A stretch of DNA of 64,000 nt from Mesorhizobium sp. CAU 1732 (GCF_039888675.1 NZ_JBDQQR010000004.1:248001-312000); one strand, 5' to 3'; numbered from the stretch's first letter, positions 16,770 through 26,022 are shown. Notes: a model not told the origin generated them from the letters alone. Program-made: numbers and translations.

Positions 16770-18043
16770 CCCCAGCTCCCCTCGTGCCCCCGCGGCTGAA
16801 GAACGATTGCTTCGCTCTCCCTCCGGGCATCGACTGGACGCCGGTGGACACCGCCCTTGGCCTGCTGCGTGCCAATCTCACTCCGGTCGTCGCGACCGAG
16901 GAACTGGAGGTCTCGCAGGCGCTCGGCCGCATCCTGGCGAGCGATGTCCTCGCGCGCCGTTCCAATCCGCCGGCACCCAACGCCGCTGTCGACGGCTACG
17001 GCTTCGCCCATGCGGCCACCGGCGAAGGGCCGCAGACGCTGCCGTTGGTCGAAGGTCGCGCGGCGGCGGGCGTGCCTTTTTCAGGCCGCGTGCCCGAGGG
17101 AATGGCCATACGCATCCTCACCGGCGCAATCTTACCGGAAGGCGTGGATACTGTGGTTCTGGAGGAAGACACGGCCAGCGACGCCGCGCGCGTCGCCTTC
17201 CATGGACCGGTCAAACTGCGGTCGAACACGCGCAAGGCGGGTGAGGACGTGGTTGCCGGCAATCTCGTCCTGCCGGCCGGACATCGGCTGCGTCCGCCGG
17301 ATCTGGCGCTTTTGTCGGCTGTCGGGCTGGCGAAGGTCGCGGTATTCCGCCCGTTGCGCGTCGGCGTGCTTTCCACCGGCGATGAAATCGCCGCGGATGT
17401 CGGGGAGACGACGCTGCCGGCCGACCGCATCTATGACGCCAACCGGCCGATGCTTTTGGCGATGGCGCGGCGATGGGACTATGCGGCGATCGATCTCGGC
17501 CATGTCGGTGACGACCGTGCCGCGCTTGCTGCCCGGCTCGACGAGGGTGCTACCGAAGCGGATGTAATTTTTACCTCGGGGGGCGCGTCGTCCGGGGATG
17601 AGGACCACGTCTCCGCGCTGCTGCGCGAAGCCGGAACGATGCAAAGCTGGCGAATAGCCGTGAAGCCCGGCCGCCCGCTGGCGCTCGGCCTGTGGCGCGG
17701 CGTTCCGGTTTTCGGTCTTCCGGGAAATCCCGTCGCCGCTTTCGTCTGCACGCTCGTCTTCGGTCACCCGGCGCTGTCGGTGCTGGCGGGAGGTGCGTGG
17801 GCACCGCCGGCAGGCTTCACGGTGCCGGCTGCCTTCGAGAAAAACAAGCGGGCAGGGCGGCGCGAATATCTGCGCGCGCGCTTGACGCAGGACGGCCATG
17901 CCGAAGTGTTCCCCTCGGAAGGGTCAGGGCGGATCAGCGGTCTTTCGTGGGCGACCGGCCTTGTCGAGATCGAGGACGGCGCACGCCGCATCGCCCATGG
18001 AGATCCGGTCCGCTTCATCCCGTACGGCTCGTTCGGATTATAG
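16766..18043 (+). CDS. moeA: Molybdopterin molybdenumtransferase MoeA (canonical copy)
   Basis: The 425-residue protein has all main MoeA/gephyrin blocks: AVDGYGFAH, VLSTGDEI, the TSGGASSGDEDH loop, KPGRPLALG and GLPGNPVAAF. MoeA inserts molybdate (or tungstate) into adenylylated molybdopterin. The GTG start at 16766 overlaps the end of mobB. This is the first and most canonical of three MoeA homologues within 22 kb; the others are at 35865 and 37011 next to the tungstate importer. The copies may be specialised for different metals, which is inference. Confidence 0.93.
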   Translation: MTPAPLVPPRLKNDCFALPPGIDWTPVDTALGLLRANLTPVVATEELEVSQALGRILASDVLARRSNPPAPNAAVDGYGFAHAATGEGPQTLPLVEGRAAAGVPFSGRVPEGMAIRILTGAILPEGVDTVVLEEDTASDAARVAFHGPVKLRSNTRKAGEDVVAGNLVLPAGHRLRPPDLALLSAVGLAKVAVFRPLRVGVLSTGDEIAADVGETTLPADRIYDANRPMLLAMARRWDYAAIDLGHVGDDRAALAARLDEGATEADVIFTSGGASSGDEDHVSALLREAGTMQSWRIAVKPGRPLALGLWRGVPVFGLPGNPVAAFVCTLVFGHPALSVLAGGAWAPPAGFTVPAAFEKNKRAGRREYLRARLTQDGHAEVFPSEGSGRISGLSWATGLVEIEDGARRIAHGDPVRFIPYGSFGL

Positions 18044-18209
18044 GGAGCGGGCCACAAGGGTGATCTTCTGGTTTGATGCGTTGGCCCGACGATGGAACGG
18101 AAGTCCCGATGAACAGTTTTTCGTATCACCTTGCCAGGTCTGCCGCGATCTGAGACGCTGCGGCAGGAGGGGGCGCGGGTCGTCTGAAAAAACGGGGAAG
18201 GAACAAGCC

Positions 18210-18923
18210 ATGAGAAGCATTGTCCTCGCGGGTGCAGTTGTATTTTCTGCATCGACTTGCCTGGCGCAGACCGCTGCGCCGCCGCAATCGCCCACGCCAG
18301 GAATTGCTGAGCAGTCCGAGGACGCTCCAGTCCAGCAGACAGGCCCGGCTAATCTCTGTCAGGAGCTCCTTGCGTTCATGACGGCGCCCGTGCCCGAGCC
18401 GGAAGGGGTGGCCCCGGCGAAACCGGCGGCTGCTGCGCCTCAGCAGGCAGCGCCTGCCTCGGGCACCGAGGCGAGCGGGAGTGGTACGTCGGCCTTGGCC
18501 GGTACGACCGATGCGGACGAAGCTGCATCGGCCGAGCCGGACAGCGAGACGAATTCGGCCCAGGAAATCACCAAGCAGGAAGGCGTCGCAACCGATGCGC
18601 CGGACGATTCCGGAGACGAGAAGGCCACGGCCTCCGGTTCGGTCGAAGACGCGCCCCAAAAGGATTCCCGGTCCGCTCCGACACCCCCTGCGGATGTGAC
18701 GAGCACGCCCAAGGATACAGTGTTGACCGTGGAGGCGGCCGAACGATTGGCTGCGGCGAACGACCTCGAGCAATGCCAGAAATCGGCCCGGCAGATGAGG
18801 GTTGCCGGCGTCGACATGCCACCGCCTCTCATGGCATTGGCCGCGCTGGATTTGCAGTATCAGCAGCAATCGACAGGTGCGAACGTGCCTGCGGCCACTG
18901 AAGAACCAGCGGCGAACGACTAG
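18210..18923 (+). CDS. Secreted low-complexity Ala/Pro/acidic protein of the FDH locus
   Basis: The 237-residue protein starts at ATG 18210 after the ribosome site GGGGAAGG. A signal peptide is clear (hydrophobic core, likely cleavage after STCLA near residue 20). The middle (about residues 55-175) is a low-complexity linker rich in Ala, Pro, Asp, Glu, Ser and Thr. The ends are ordered: one Cys in NLCQELLAF, and a C-terminal helix with DLEQCQKSARQMRVAG. The shape suggests a periplasmic protein with two small folded ends joined by a flexible tether. It follows moeA by 166 bases in the same direction. I know no function; conservation beside formate dehydrogenases is my recollection only. Confidence 0.75.
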   Translation: MRSIVLAGAVVFSASTCLAQTAAPPQSPTPGIAEQSEDAPVQQTGPANLCQELLAFMTAPVPEPEGVAPAKPAAAAPQQAAPASGTEASGSGTSALAGTTDADEAASAEPDSETNSAQEITKQEGVATDAPDDSGDEKATASGSVEDAPQKDSRSAPTPPADVTSTPKDTVLTVEAAERLAAANDLEQCQKSARQMRVAGVDMPPPLMALAALDLQYQQQSTGANVPAATEEPAAND

Positions 18924-18986
18924 AGCGACGATCCGGTTGTTCCGACGCCGGTTCGTGGTTCGTGACAACCGAAAGGAGTTGGCGGG

Positions 18987-19193
18987 ATGGGCATGATCGT
19001 GAGTGGGATCGCTGTGGCGATCGCAATTGGAATCGGCGCGGGTTATTTCCTTGTGAACAGCCAGCAGCAGAAATCCGTTTGGCAGGCCTACAGCACCAAC
19101 AGCACCCGTGTCGGCGATCCCGGTCACAATCTCGTCGGGCAGAACTGGAACGGCGAGCCTCGCGCCGGCGAGGGCGCGGACAGCGCCAGCTAG
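18987..19193 (+). CDS. Small single-pass membrane protein
   Basis: This 68-residue protein has one N-terminal hydrophobic segment (residues ~3-22, Gly/Ala/Ile-rich) and a polar Gly/Asn-rich tail. The ATG at 18987 follows the ribosome site AAAGGAG (18971-18977). It lies 63 bases downstream of the secreted low-complexity protein and ends the rightward part of this segment. It may anchor or accompany that protein in the envelope; nothing more can be inferred from sequence. Confidence 0.7.
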   Translation: MGMIVSGIAVAIAIGIGAGYFLVNSQQQKSVWQAYSTNSTRVGDPGHNLVGQNWNGEPRAGEGADSAS

Positions 19194-19274
19194 AGCAGCT
19201 CAGGGTCTGACTGAAACACCACTACCACTTCGTTGCGCCCTCGCTACGCAGGCGAGGATCAAACGCCGCCGCCG

Positions 19275-19345
19275 TCCGTGACCTGGATCCTCCTCCGTTT
19301 ACGGGGGAGGGGGACCGCCGAGGCGGTGGAGGGGGTGTCCATGCA
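19275..19345. repeat. GC-rich intergenic repeat-like element
   Basis: The convergent gap between the small membrane protein and the FDH cytochrome gene (19194-19537) contains a hairpin-forming stretch around CTCCGTTTACGGGGGAGG, followed by GGACCGCCGAGGCGGTGG and a G-rich tract. This style matches dispersed intergenic repeats of rhizobial genomes, and the hairpin could also terminate transcription from either side. A related CCTCTCCG-TTTAC-type hairpin occurs at 2659-2685. Confidence 0.45.
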
Positions 19346-19537
19346 GAGCGATTCCACCTCGTTCGGAACCGATCGATTCATCGCCTCAGGCTGGCGACCG
19401 GACGTTTTGCTGCGGCATTGATGTCCGTCAATGCCGCAGGATGCGGATAATTCCGCACTCCACCGCAGACGCGTGATCCTCAGCCACCGTCCCGCCCCTC
19501 AGGCAGGCGGGCTTGAGGGCAGGCCTTGCGCGACACG

Positions 19538-20563
19538 CTACTCCGCGGGTTCGGCAGCCACAGGTGGAGGCGTCTTGCCGGTGGTGGTCCTGGCCAATTC
19601 TTTCTCGACCCAGGCGCTGTGATGTTCCTTGGCCCAGTTCAGATCGACCTCTCCTGAGCCCATCGCATCATAGGCGCCTTCCATGCCGAGCGTGCCGATA
19701 TAGATGTGTCCGATGATGACCGCGACCATGATGACGCCCACGGTCGCGTGCACATATTGGGCTGCCTGCATGCCGTTGACATCGGTGAATGAGAACGGGA
19801 ACAGCATGAAGATGCCCGAGACCGACAACGTGATTCCGCCCAACACGACCGCCCAGAAAATGAGCTTCTGGCCCGTGTTGAAGCGGGCGGCCGGAGGATG
19901 CGTGCTGTTCGATCGATCGAAGAACCCCCCGGCCGTTTTCAGCCAGTTGGCGTCGTAGCGATCGGGAAGATTGTCCCAGATCCACATGACCAGCATGGCG
20001 AGGACGCCGAGCATGAACGCCCAGGCCACGAAATCATGCATGTATTTTGCCCAGACTGACCACGCCGAGAAGGCTTCCGGGCCGATCAGCGGCATCAGCA
20101 GGTGCTTGCCGAAAATGAAGTTGAGACCGGTGATGGCAAGGATGATGAAGGCGGTCGCGGTCATCCAGTGAATCAACCGTTCAAAGGCGTTGAAGCGCAG
20201 GATCCTGGTGCCCGATTCATCCCTGGCGGTACGAATTCGTCCCCTGTAGAGGAAGAACAGCGCCAGCGCGACCAGCATGCCCACAATGGCGATGATGCCA
20301 ATCCAGGGCAACACGCTCTCATGGAACCTCTGGTACTCGCGGCCCTGCGGCTGCTGCAGGGTCGCGGCTCTTTGATCCGGGATGCTTATGCTGCCCTGAA
20401 CCTTGTTGAGTTCATCGAGAAGCTGCTGCTCGCTGACCGCGTTGGCGGTGGGGTTGCTGCCTGCGGCTTCTTGCGCTCGCGCCGGGATAACAAGCAGGCC
20501 GAGAGTCAGAATGAGCACTGTAACAGCCGGTGAAATCAGTCGGCCAAGGCTCCAGATACGCAT
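19538..20563 (-). CDS. fdoI: Formate dehydrogenase gamma subunit, cytochrome b556 (FdoI/FdnI-like)
   Basis: The 341-residue inner-membrane subunit has a cleavable or anchoring N-terminal segment (to about PARAQ, residue 30), a periplasmic stretch, and then five further hydrophobic segments. Conserved His residues for b-type haem are visible in FERLIHWMTA, YMHDF, YVHATVG and IIGHIY. The subunit passes electrons from the iron-sulfur subunit to quinone. It is the last gene of the leftward ten-gene operon. The long periplasmic N-terminal part (residues ~30-90) is typical of the alphaproteobacterial version. Confidence 0.92.
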   Translation of the reverse strand: MRIWSLGRLISPAVTVLILTLGLLVIPARAQEAAGSNPTANAVSEQQLLDELNKVQGSISIPDQRAATLQQPQGREYQRFHESVLPWIGIIAIVGMLVALALFFLYRGRIRTARDESGTRILRFNAFERLIHWMTATAFIILAITGLNFIFGKHLLMPLIGPEAFSAWSVWAKYMHDFVAWAFMLGVLAMLVMWIWDNLPDRYDANWLKTAGGFFDRSNSTHPPAARFNTGQKLIFWAVVLGGITLSVSGIFMLFPFSFTDVNGMQAAQYVHATVGVIMVAVIIGHIYIGTLGMEGAYDAMGSGEVDLNWAKEHHSAWVEKELARTTTGKTPPPVAAEPAE

Positions 20564-20620
20564 TTGCTCCGTCCTCCTGAGCTTATGTCACAGCACACCG
20601 TGAAGTGGCCGCTGTCGTTG

Positions 20621-21217
20621 TTAGACTGCGATCGTCTCGCGATAGGCTGTCTGCCAGCCCCATGCGCCGGAGCCATAACCGCGCTGCGTCACGCGCTCCT
20701 TGTAGATGGCAGCGATAATTTCACTGTCGCCGGCGAGGAGCGATTTGGTGGAGCACATTTCAGCGCAGAGGGGCAGCTTGCCTTCGGCAAGGCGGTTGGC
20801 CCCATATTTGGCGTACTCGATTTCCGACGAATCTGCCTCCGGCCCCGCCGCGCAAAAGGTGCATTTGTCCATCTTGCCGCGCGACCCGAAATTGCTGACA
20901 CGCGGATATTGCGGCGCGCCAAACGGGCAGGCGTAGAAGCAGTAGCCGCAGCCGATGCACAAATCCTTCGAGTGCAGAACCACCGCATCGGCGGTCGTGT
21001 AGAAGCAGTCGACCGGACACACGGCCGCGCAAGGGGCGTCTGTGCAATGCATGCAGGCCATTGAGACGGAACGCTCGCCCGGCTTGCCGTCATTGATGGT
21101 GACGACACGGCGGCGATTGATACCCCACGGAACGTCGTGCTCGTTCTTGCAGGCGGTCACGCAGGCATTGCACTCGATGCAGCGGTCAGCATCGCAAAGG
21201 AACTTCATTCTGGCCAT
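20621..21217 (-). CDS. fdoH: Formate dehydrogenase beta subunit, 4x[4Fe-4S] (FdoH-like)
   Basis: The 198-residue ferredoxin-type subunit has four Cys clusters, including CIECNACVTAC, CMHCTDAPCAAVCPVDC, CIGCGYCFYACPFGAP and a C-terminal CTFC...CAEMC set. It relays electrons from the catalytic subunit to the cytochrome b subunit. The ATG at 21217 is chosen because it gives MARMKFLCDADRCIEC; the frame extends 12 codons upstream into the fdoG stop region. Unlike Escherichia coli FdnH, no C-terminal membrane anchor is visible, so docking may rely on the gamma subunit alone. Confidence 0.92.
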   Translation of the reverse strand: MARMKFLCDADRCIECNACVTACKNEHDVPWGINRRRVVTINDGKPGERSVSMACMHCTDAPCAAVCPVDCFYTTADAVVLHSKDLCIGCGYCFYACPFGAPQYPRVSNFGSRGKMDKCTFCAAGPEADSSEIEYAKYGANRLAEGKLPLCAEMCSTKSLLAGDSEIIAAIYKERVTQRGYGSGAWGWQTAYRETIAV

Positions 21218-21231
21218 TTTACGTTCCCCTC

Positions 21232-24153
21232 TTACACTGCCGCGATCTGGCAAAGCGTGACTTTGGGCTCCTGCATACCCGTCACCGGGTCGTAGCCGTA
21301 GGTGGTGATGCTGTTCGCGCTTTCGCCGAGCACGTAGGGGTCGGTTCCCTCGGGATAAGTGCCCCGCAAATCCTCCCCCTGGAACCAGCCACCGAAATGG
21401 AAGGGCATGAAGGCCACGCCCTTGCCGACGCGCTCGGTAACCAGAGCCTTGACCCGCGCCTTGGAGTCGTTCTCCGCTCCGCTGACCCAGACCCAGCTAC
21501 CATGGTTGATGCCACGCTCGGTCGCATCGGCAGGATTGATCTCGACGAACATGTCCTGCTGCAGTTCGGCCAGCCAGCGGTTGGACCGGGTTTCCTCGCC
21601 GCCACCCTCGTATTCGACCAGGCGACCGGTCGTCAGGATGATCGGGAAGGATTTCGCAATCCCGGCATCAACGGCGGCTTTCTGCACGCTGAAGCCGATA
21701 TTGGGCAGGCGGAACTGCTTGGCGTCCGGATAGGTCGGGTATTTCGCGACCAGATCAGTCTTCGGAGTGTAGATGGGCTCGCGATGGATCGGAACCGGAT
21801 CGGGCAGGTTCCACGCGACCGCCCGGGCCTTGCCGTTGCCGTAGGGGTGACAGCCATGGCTGAGCACGACGCGCTGGATGCCGCCGGAAAGGTCGGTTGA
21901 CCACGACACTTTGCCGATGTCGCCCATATCGGCGCCGATTTCTTCGATCACCGAGAGCTCCTCGGCGTTCAGGTCCTTATCCCAGCCGAGTTTCTGGAGC
22001 ACGGCCATGGTGAATTCCGGATACCCGTCGGTCAGTTCGGACCCTCGTGTGTAGGACCCCTCTGCCAATAGCGTTTCGCCATTACGCTCGACGCCGAAAC
22101 GGGCACGGAACGGGCTGCCGCCATCCATGACATGCAGGTCGGCGCTGTAGAGGTTGGCAGTGCCCGGATGGCGGACTTCCGGCTTGCCCCAGCAGGGCCA
22201 TGGCAGGCCGTAATAGTCACCGCCGACTTCTGGATCGTCTTTCGGCGCGCGCATCGTCACCAGATCGAACTTCGCCTGGTTCCTCATATGCGCCTTGAGG
22301 CGCTCCGGCGACTGGCCGCAATAGCCGGTCGACCAGCTTCCACGGTTCATCTCGCGCAGCACATCTTCGGGGACCGGGCGGTCGCCCTCCACTTCGATGT
22401 TCTTGAACATCCAGTCGGCGAGGCCGAGCTTTTGCGACAGCAGGTAGAGGACCTGATAATCGTCCTTTTGCTCGAAGCTTGGCGCCACGATCTGCTCGCC
22501 CCACTGTATTGACCGGTTGGAGGCGACGCGCGAGCCGGACGTTTCGAACTGGGTGCAGACCGGCAGGAGGTACGTATTGTCCTTGCGTCCTGCCTGTACC
22601 GCGAGCGAGGCCCAGGTGGTGGGATGAGGATCGGCTACGACGAGCAATTCAAGGCCGGCGAGGCCTTTGATCGAATCCGGTATGCGCGCAATGCTGTTGC
22701 TGGCATGACCCTGCACGAACATCGCCCGCATCACGTCGGGCTGCTCGACGTCTTCCTTCGGCAGTGAGACTGCGTCGAACCAACGCGTCAGCGGAATGCC
22801 CGGCGTTTCCATCAGCTCCTTGGAGGGGAACTGGCCGACGAGGTCGTTATAGGGAATTTCCCAGACCCGTCCCCAGTGCTTCCATGCGCCTTCCGTCAAT
22901 CCGTAATAGAATGGCAACGTCACCACATCGAGCCCGATATCGGTTGCGCCCTGGACGTTGTCGTGCCCGCGGAAGATATTCGCGCCGGTCCCCGGTTTTC
23001 CCACATTGCCTGTTGCGAGGCACAGGATGCAGCTTGCGCGCGTGTTTGCGGTTCCCACCGTGTGGTGCGTCTGACCCATGCACCAGATCATGGTCGAGGG
23101 CCGCTGAGTGGCGAACATCTCCGCGATGCGCTTGACCTGCTCGCCCGGCACGCCGGTGATCAGCTCCACTTCCTCGGGCGTGTACTTGGCGACTTCCTTG
23201 CGGACCTCGTCCATTCCGTAGACGCGCTGGGCGATGAATTCCTTGTCCTCCCAGCCATTCTCGAAGATGTGGTAGAGCATGCCCCAGATCAGGGCGATGT
23301 CGGTGCCGGACCGGAACCTCACGAACTCGGTCGCGTGTGCGGCAGTGCGGGTGAAACGCGGATCCGCTACGATCAGGTTGGCATTGTTGAGTTCCTTGCC
23401 TTCCAGCAGGTGCTGCATCGCCACCGGATGAGCTTCGGCCGGATTGCCGCCCATCACCATCATCGTCTTCGAATTGCGGATGTCGTTGAACGAATTCGTC
23501 ATCGCACCGTAGCCCCAGGTGTTGGCTACGCCGGCGACGGTCGTTGAATGACAGATGCGAGCCTGATGGTCCTGGTTGTTCGTCCCCCACAGGGCGGCCA
23601 GCTTGCGGAAGAGATAGCTTCCCTCGTTGGAGAACTTGGCAGACCCCATCCAGTAGACGGATTCCGGGCCGGACTTCTCGCGAATATCCAAAAGCTTGTC
23701 GCCGATGCCCTCGATGGCCTCTTCCCAGGAGACGCGCTGCCATTGACCGTCGACCAGCTTCATCGGATATTTGAGCCGGCGATCACTGTGAACCAGTTCG
23801 CGTACGCTCGCGCCCTTAGCGCAATGCGAGCCGCGATTGATCGGGCTGTCCCATGAGGGTTCCTGCCCCGTCCAGACCCCGTTCTGGACTTCCGCGGTGA
23901 CCGTGCAGCCGACCGAGCAATGGGTGCAGACGCTTTTCTTCAGCTCGATGGGCACGCCCGGCTGGGGCGGACTGATCGCCTCGGCCGTTCTTACCGTGCC
24001 AAGCTGAAACGTTCCCACAGCGGCCAATCCACCGGCGGCAAGGCCGGAGCGACGCAGGAAGGTCCGTCGATCCAGAGGAGCCGATTCTCCGTTCCCGTTA
24101 AGCGACTGCAATTTCGTGTGACCGACTTGCCTACTTTTGCGCTTCGTCAACAT
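21232..24153 (-). CDS. fdoG: Formate dehydrogenase alpha subunit, Tat-exported, Cys-type (FdoG-like)
   Basis: The 973-residue bis-MGD enzyme oxidises formate to CO2 on the periplasmic side. A Tat leader is present (R29-R30 in DRRTFLRRSG, then a hydrophobic stretch). A [4Fe-4S] site uses C76, C79, C83 and C111. The metal ligand is Cys201 followed by His202 (RICHSTTVAG), where Escherichia coli has selenocysteine; there is no in-frame stop codon. The protein is full length. It is followed by fdoH and fdoI and preceded by a small Tat protein and the HTH-TorD chaperone in one operon. Whether molybdenum or tungsten is used cannot be seen. Confidence 0.94.
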   Translation of the reverse strand: MLTKRKSRQVGHTKLQSLNGNGESAPLDRRTFLRRSGLAAGGLAAVGTFQLGTVRTAEAISPPQPGVPIELKKSVCTHCSVGCTVTAEVQNGVWTGQEPSWDSPINRGSHCAKGASVRELVHSDRRLKYPMKLVDGQWQRVSWEEAIEGIGDKLLDIREKSGPESVYWMGSAKFSNEGSYLFRKLAALWGTNNQDHQARICHSTTVAGVANTWGYGAMTNSFNDIRNSKTMMVMGGNPAEAHPVAMQHLLEGKELNNANLIVADPRFTRTAAHATEFVRFRSGTDIALIWGMLYHIFENGWEDKEFIAQRVYGMDEVRKEVAKYTPEEVELITGVPGEQVKRIAEMFATQRPSTMIWCMGQTHHTVGTANTRASCILCLATGNVGKPGTGANIFRGHDNVQGATDIGLDVVTLPFYYGLTEGAWKHWGRVWEIPYNDLVGQFPSKELMETPGIPLTRWFDAVSLPKEDVEQPDVMRAMFVQGHASNSIARIPDSIKGLAGLELLVVADPHPTTWASLAVQAGRKDNTYLLPVCTQFETSGSRVASNRSIQWGEQIVAPSFEQKDDYQVLYLLSQKLGLADWMFKNIEVEGDRPVPEDVLREMNRGSWSTGYCGQSPERLKAHMRNQAKFDLVTMRAPKDDPEVGGDYYGLPWPCWGKPEVRHPGTANLYSADLHVMDGGSPFRARFGVERNGETLLAEGSYTRGSELTDGYPEFTMAVLQKLGWDKDLNAEELSVIEEIGADMGDIGKVSWSTDLSGGIQRVVLSHGCHPYGNGKARAVAWNLPDPVPIHREPIYTPKTDLVAKYPTYPDAKQFRLPNIGFSVQKAAVDAGIAKSFPIILTTGRLVEYEGGGEETRSNRWLAELQQDMFVEINPADATERGINHGSWVWVSGAENDSKARVKALVTERVGKGVAFMPFHFGGWFQGEDLRGTYPEGTDPYVLGESANSITTYGYDPVTGMQEPKVTLCQIAAV

Positions 24154-24163
24154 GGCAATGACC

Positions 24164-24373
24164 TCACTTTTTCAGGGGATAGCCGTTCACGCGGTAGAAG
24201 GCCTTGATATGGTCGGTTTCCCGATAGCGAGGCCCGGTTTCCTCCTCGCCGGGATCGTAGGCCTGCGCCTCGCCCGGGGCGAGGGCGACGGCCGCCACGG
24301 CGGTGGTGGAGACACCGCCGAACGCCCGGAGGAAGTTACGCCGGCTGAGGCCTGTCGGTCGCTTGTCCTGCAT
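24164..24373 (-). CDS. Small Tat-signal protein of formate dehydrogenase regions
   Basis: This 69-residue protein consists mainly of a twin-arginine leader (R11-R12 in LSRRNFLRAFG, then an Ala/Val-rich core to about EAQA) and a short acidic mature tail ending YRVNGYPLKK. It matches the known small family of TAT targets encoded just upstream of Fdo alpha subunits. The ATG at 24373 is preceded by GGGGAGG. It sits 10 bases before fdoG and may help co-export or hold the complex. It is easily missed because of its size. Confidence 0.85.
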   Translation of the reverse strand: MQDKRPTGLSRRNFLRAFGGVSTTAVAAVALAPGEAQAYDPGEEETGPRYRETDHIKAFYRVNGYPLKK

Positions 24374-24420
24374 TTTGCATCCTCCCCTGTAGACGGGCTG
24401 CTGGCCCGTTGATGTGCCCA

Positions 24421-25245
24421 CTAGGCGCTTTGCCGTGTCTCGATGGCAAAGGCTGCGATTTCGACGTCCACGAAGAGTTTTCCGACGGCGCCGACCGCGC
24501 GGTAGAATCCTGCCGTCTTCGCCCCCTCCAGATCGGCGAAGAAGCGCCTCGCCCACGGCGCAATGTGTCGTTCGAAGAAGTCCCGCTCGTCGTCGGTCGA
24601 AACCGCGAAACGATTACCGGCCATGCCGCTCATGATTTCGAGAAGCGTGCCGAGATGATCCTCGGGATCGCAGTGACCCTCCGCGCGCTTGAGCCCGAGC
24701 CGCATCATATCGCCGCGCAGGCGGGCGAGGGGCCGTTCGTTGAGAAAGCCTGTCAGGTAGTAGGACGCGTAAGGGAGAAGCTCTCCCCGCCCGACGCCAA
24801 TGAACAGGTCGGAATATTCGCGCCGCACGGCATCCGCCGACGAGGACGCGGCGGCCCGCGCAAGTGCTAGGTGAGCGCCGCCGAGCGGCGTATCGCCATT
24901 GTCGGTCAGGCGGGAGAGCCGCGTAAGCAGGTCGCCGTCAGGCGCCGCCAGCAGCAGCGAGGCGAGGAGGGCGTATTCATCCGACCGTGCGCGGTCGATA
25001 TCGTCGATATCTGCCGCGCCAGCTTCGGACGCCGGATAAAGATCGGGGCGCAATAAAGTCCGTGAAATACCGGTAAGAACCTCAACGGAAAGAACCCGCT
25101 CGGCCGGAATCCGACGCCACAGCGAAACTGTCGGTTGAGCGACCCCAAGGCCACGAGCCAGGACGGAAATCCCGCCTACTGACCTGATGGCATCCTCCAG
25201 CCCTGCTTCCCTATGCATCTCATGCCCTCGGTACTGCAGGTTCAT
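24421..25245 (-). CDS. TorD-family chaperone fused to an N-terminal HTH domain
   Basis: The 274-residue protein has two parts. Residues ~14-75 look like a Cro/YdaS-type DNA-binding domain (AIRSVGGISVLARGLGVAQPTVSLWRR). Residues ~90-274 form a TorD/DmsD helical chaperone domain (YSDLFIGVGRGELLPYASYY, then CDPEDHLGTLLEIM), which binds Tat leaders and apo-molybdoenzymes. It lies just upstream of the Tat protein and fdoG, so it probably chaperones FdoG. The fused DNA-binding domain suggests that free chaperone could also control transcription. The ATG at 25245 has the ribosome site TAGGGAA; an ATG at 25218 with GAGGG is an alternative. An inverted repeat CATAG-N7-CTATG (25243-25259) overlaps the start and could be its operator. 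Confidence 0.85.
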   Translation of the reverse strand: MNLQYRGHEMHREAGLEDAIRSVGGISVLARGLGVAQPTVSLWRRIPAERVLSVEVLTGISRTLLRPDLYPASEAGAADIDDIDRARSDEYALLASLLLAAPDGDLLTRLSRLTDNGDTPLGGAHLALARAAASSSADAVRREYSDLFIGVGRGELLPYASYYLTGFLNERPLARLRGDMMRLGLKRAEGHCDPEDHLGTLLEIMSGMAGNRFAVSTDDERDFFERHIAPWARRFFADLEGAKTAGFYRAVGAVGKLFVDVEIAAFAIETRQSA

Positions 25246-25314
25246 AGTATTTCCCTATGGACATATTGCAACCCCTGTCCAGGGAAACACCTCGCGACCT
25301 CAAGGTGGGTGGGC

Positions 25315-26022
25315 TCAGCGAGGCATTGCGCCGCCGTGCCGTGGGCGTGGAAGCGGTTCGAGGTCTGGCCAACGCGCGCTTTCCGGGGCGGGAACCGTCG
25401 CCATCGTAGGTTGATCCGGGGCCTCGGTCGAAGTGTTATCGGCCAGGATAACCGGCACCCGGACCGCTGGCTGCTGCGCCGGTGGCACCACCGACGGCGT
25501 CTCCACCGCGGCCTCGGCATCCGGTTGAGTGCTGGCCGATTCGTCGGATGGAGCATCGGGCGGCTGGGTGAACACGGTTTGCTCTGCATCCTCTCCAAGA
25601 GCCCGCACCGTCTTGGACAGGAAGCTGACGACGGACCTTCCGGGATCGAGCGGGCCGAATCCAGCCATTGAACCAGGCTGGTTGAAGTCCCAGGCATATT
25701 CCGCCGGACCGACATAATCGCGGATGCCCGGATCGATCGACCACATCTTGCGCAAGGCGGCGCTTTTCAGCGCCATGGGCACGCCTTTCTTCAGGAAGGC
25801 AGTGAGGTCGCTGTCGGCAGTTAGGTCTTCGAGGCGCGGGAGTGGTTGCGGTGGCTCAGCCGTTTCAGGCTCAACGCCCTCCGGCATGTCGGCATCGGGC
25901 AGTGGAAGCGAACCGTCGGGATAGGCTTTTGCGGGAAGCTCGCCCGGCTCTTTTTCATCGTGACGCGCCGCCAGCTTGCGGCGTGACCAGCGGGCGAGGC
26001 GGCTGTCCTTGCCGTCACTCAT
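25315..26022 (-). CDS. DUF3306-family protein
   Basis: The 235-residue soluble protein has the DUF3306 pattern: an N-terminal basic motif SRLARWSRRKLAAR, the central LTADSDLTAFLKKGVP and the block LRKMWSIDPGIRDYVG near residue 115. A Pro/Ala-rich tail follows. The family occurs next to membrane-bound formate dehydrogenase genes and has no known biochemical role. The ATG at 26022 overlaps the end of the DUF3305 gene; a second ATG two codons upstream is possible. The weakly conserved C-terminal ~90 residues are probably disordered. Confidence 0.85.
   Translation of the reverse strand: MSDGKDSRLARWSRRKLAARHDEKEPGELPAKAYPDGSLPLPDADMPEGVEPETAEPPQPLPRLEDLTADSDLTAFLKKGVPMALKSAALRKMWSIDPGIRDYVGPAEYAWDFNQPGSMAGFGPLDPGRSVVSFLSKTVRALGEDAEQTVFTQPPDAPSDESASTQPDAEAAVETPSVVPPAQQPAVRVPVILADNTSTEAPDQPTMATVPAPESARWPDLEPLPRPRHGGAMPR

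Noticed and set aside
23548..23560. Possible selenocysteine codon at the FdoG metal ligand
   Set aside because: The ligand codon reads Cys (TGC on the coding strand) followed by His; no in-frame TGA and no SECIS-like need.
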